Positions 4,803 through 5,430 of a stretch of DNA of 5,430 bases are shown piece after piece (positions within the stretch are counted from its first letter, which is position 1; each line of letters opens with the position of its first letter). Below the pieces are notes generated by a model. The model saw only the letters and a list, made by a program, of their open reading frames with translations, did no database searches and was not told where the DNA came from. The position numbers were made by a program, and so were the translations under genes. Location of the stretch: positions 1 to 5,430 of the forward strand of contig JAAYWU010000352.1 of the NCBI GenBank assembly GCA_012516295.1, given 5' to 3'. The stretch comes from Clostridiales bacterium. Lineage in GTDB: Bacteria; Bacillota; Clostridia; Oscillospirales; Acutalibacteraceae.

Positions 4803-4831
4803 TTGTTTTCTAAATCGACATATTTTATAAT
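4803..4831 (+). promoter_or_regulatory. Sigma-A promoter of the ABC transporter gene
   Basis: TTGTTT (4803-4808), 17 nt, TATAAT (4826-4831). Predicted start near 4838 gives a leader of about 42 nt. A 6-bp inverted repeat (AGGAAA 4832-4837, TTTCCT 4854-4859) flanks the start region and might be an operator. A second TATAAT at 4780-4785 lacks a good -35. Confidence 0.65.
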
Positions 4832-4879
4832 AGGAAACAAGAATTAGAAAATATTTCCTTTACATCGTTCGGAGGATTC

Positions 4880-5430
4880 ATGAGCCTGATTTGTTTGAAA
4901 GACATTCGCAAGGTTTATCATGTGGATAAAGAAAAAATAGTTGCGCTCGGGCGGATCAGCCTCCGCATTGAGCAGGGGGAAATCTGCTGTATTCTGGGGA
5001 CGTCCGGCTCGGGAAAATCAACGCTTTTAAATATTATGGCCGGATTAGAAAAGCCGACAAAAGGAAGCATTGAAATCGACGGAGTCAATGTGACCGATTT
5101 TTCTGAAAAGCAGTGGGCGCTGTTTCGTCAGAAATACATCGGTTTTGTTTTTCAGTCCTACAACCTTTTGCCTACTTTGACAGCGATTGAAAATGTGGCG
5201 GTTCCGTTGATGTTTAAGGGGATCAAGAAGAAGGAACGCACCAAAAGCGCGGTCCGCATGCTGAAAATGGTCCATTTGGGAAACCGCCTGACGCATAAGC
5301 CGACGCAAATGAGCGGCGGGCAGCAGCAGCGCGTGGGGATTGCGCGGGCTTTTTTTTCACGGCCGCGCATTGTTTTTGCCGATGAGCCTACGGGAAATCT
5401 GGACAGTAAAACAAGCCGGGAGGTCATGGA
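4880..5430 (+). CDS. ABC transporter ATP-binding protein, MacB/LolD type (3' end beyond window)
   Basis: Partial: 183 codons are visible and the frame is open at the right edge; such proteins usually run to about 220-250 aa. It is the cytoplasmic ATPase that powers a membrane permease. Motifs in order are Walker A GTSGSGKST (40-48), Q-loop FVFQSYNLLP (89-98, Q92), signature MSGGQQQR (144-151), Walker B IVFADE (164-169, catalytic E169) and D-loop NLDS (173-176). The sequence style (GLEKPTKG, NLLPTLTAIENVAVPL, DEPTGNLDS) places it in the MacB/LolD/FtsE-like group. These pair with FtsX/MacB-type permeases that export peptides, antibiotics or lipoproteins or act as mechanotransmitters; the partner would be expected downstream but is not visible. 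The start ATG has GGAGG (4871-4875) only 4 nt upstream, a tight but workable spacing. Substrate unknown. Confidence 0.93.
   Translation, partial: MSLICLKDIRKVYHVDKEKIVALGRISLRIEQGEICCILGTSGSGKSTLLNIMAGLEKPTKGSIEIDGVNVTDFSEKQWALFRQKYIGFVFQSYNLLPTLTAIENVAVPLMFKGIKKKERTKSAVRMLKMVHLGNRLTHKPTQMSGGQQQRVGIARAFFSRPRIVFADEPTGNLDSKTSREVM

Noticed and set aside
5045..5427. Minus-strand ORFs inside the ABC transporter gene
   Set aside because: The plus-strand frame contains every ABC ATPase motif in order; the reverse frames are shadows.
1..5430. Search for tRNA, rRNA, CRISPR repeats, IS ends or phage genes
   Set aside because: No cloverleaf, regularly spaced direct repeat, transposase or integrase motif was seen on either strand.

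Overview
The window looks like chromosomal DNA from a low-to-mid GC Gram-positive bacterium of the class Clostridia, plausibly an Oscillospirales/Ruminococcaceae-type member. This is an inference from strong AGGAGG-type ribosome binding sites, sigma-A-like promoters, and the gene families present (release factor 2, ComFB, an Amidase_6-type protein, a clostridial-style HD-GYP protein). No rRNA, tRNA, insertion sequence, phage gene or CRISPR array is visible.

Layout. A complete prfB (release factor 2) runs rightward at 95-1225. Unusually for the family, it is one uninterrupted frame without the programmed +1 frameshift. It converges on a leftward block across a shared hairpin terminator (1277-1305). 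In transcription order the leftward block is a four-helix membrane protein (2728-2315), a predicted Cys/His amidase starting 3 nt after it (2311-1748), and a ComFB-family protein (1622-1332). A separate leftward 58-codon gene (2994-2818) has its own terminator. Divergent from it is a 398-aa protein with two tandem HD-type domains (3130-4326): the second is a near-canonical HD-GYP domain and the first is divergent. A leftward 51-codon gene (4517-4362) converges on it across another hairpin. The window ends inside a rightward MacB/LolD-type ABC transporter ATPase (4880 onward).

The gene-poor stretch 4518-4879 is the most interesting part. On the minus strand it carries a perfect-consensus promoter (TTGACA, 17 nt, TATAAT). 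This is followed by about 116 nt that begin with a hairpin and end in an intrinsic terminator, with no conventional ORF. It looks like an unannotated, strongly transcribed small RNA. It contains a possible 14-codon TTG-initiated ORF with an SD-like GAGG.

How the genes may work together. prfB is housekeeping. The HD-GYP protein (predicted c-di-GMP phosphodiesterase) and ComFB (a family reported to bind cyclic dinucleotides) lie about 1.5 kb apart, which hints at a nucleotide second-messenger theme. The membrane protein and amidase are probably translationally coupled and may act at the cell envelope. These functional links are inference from proximity only.
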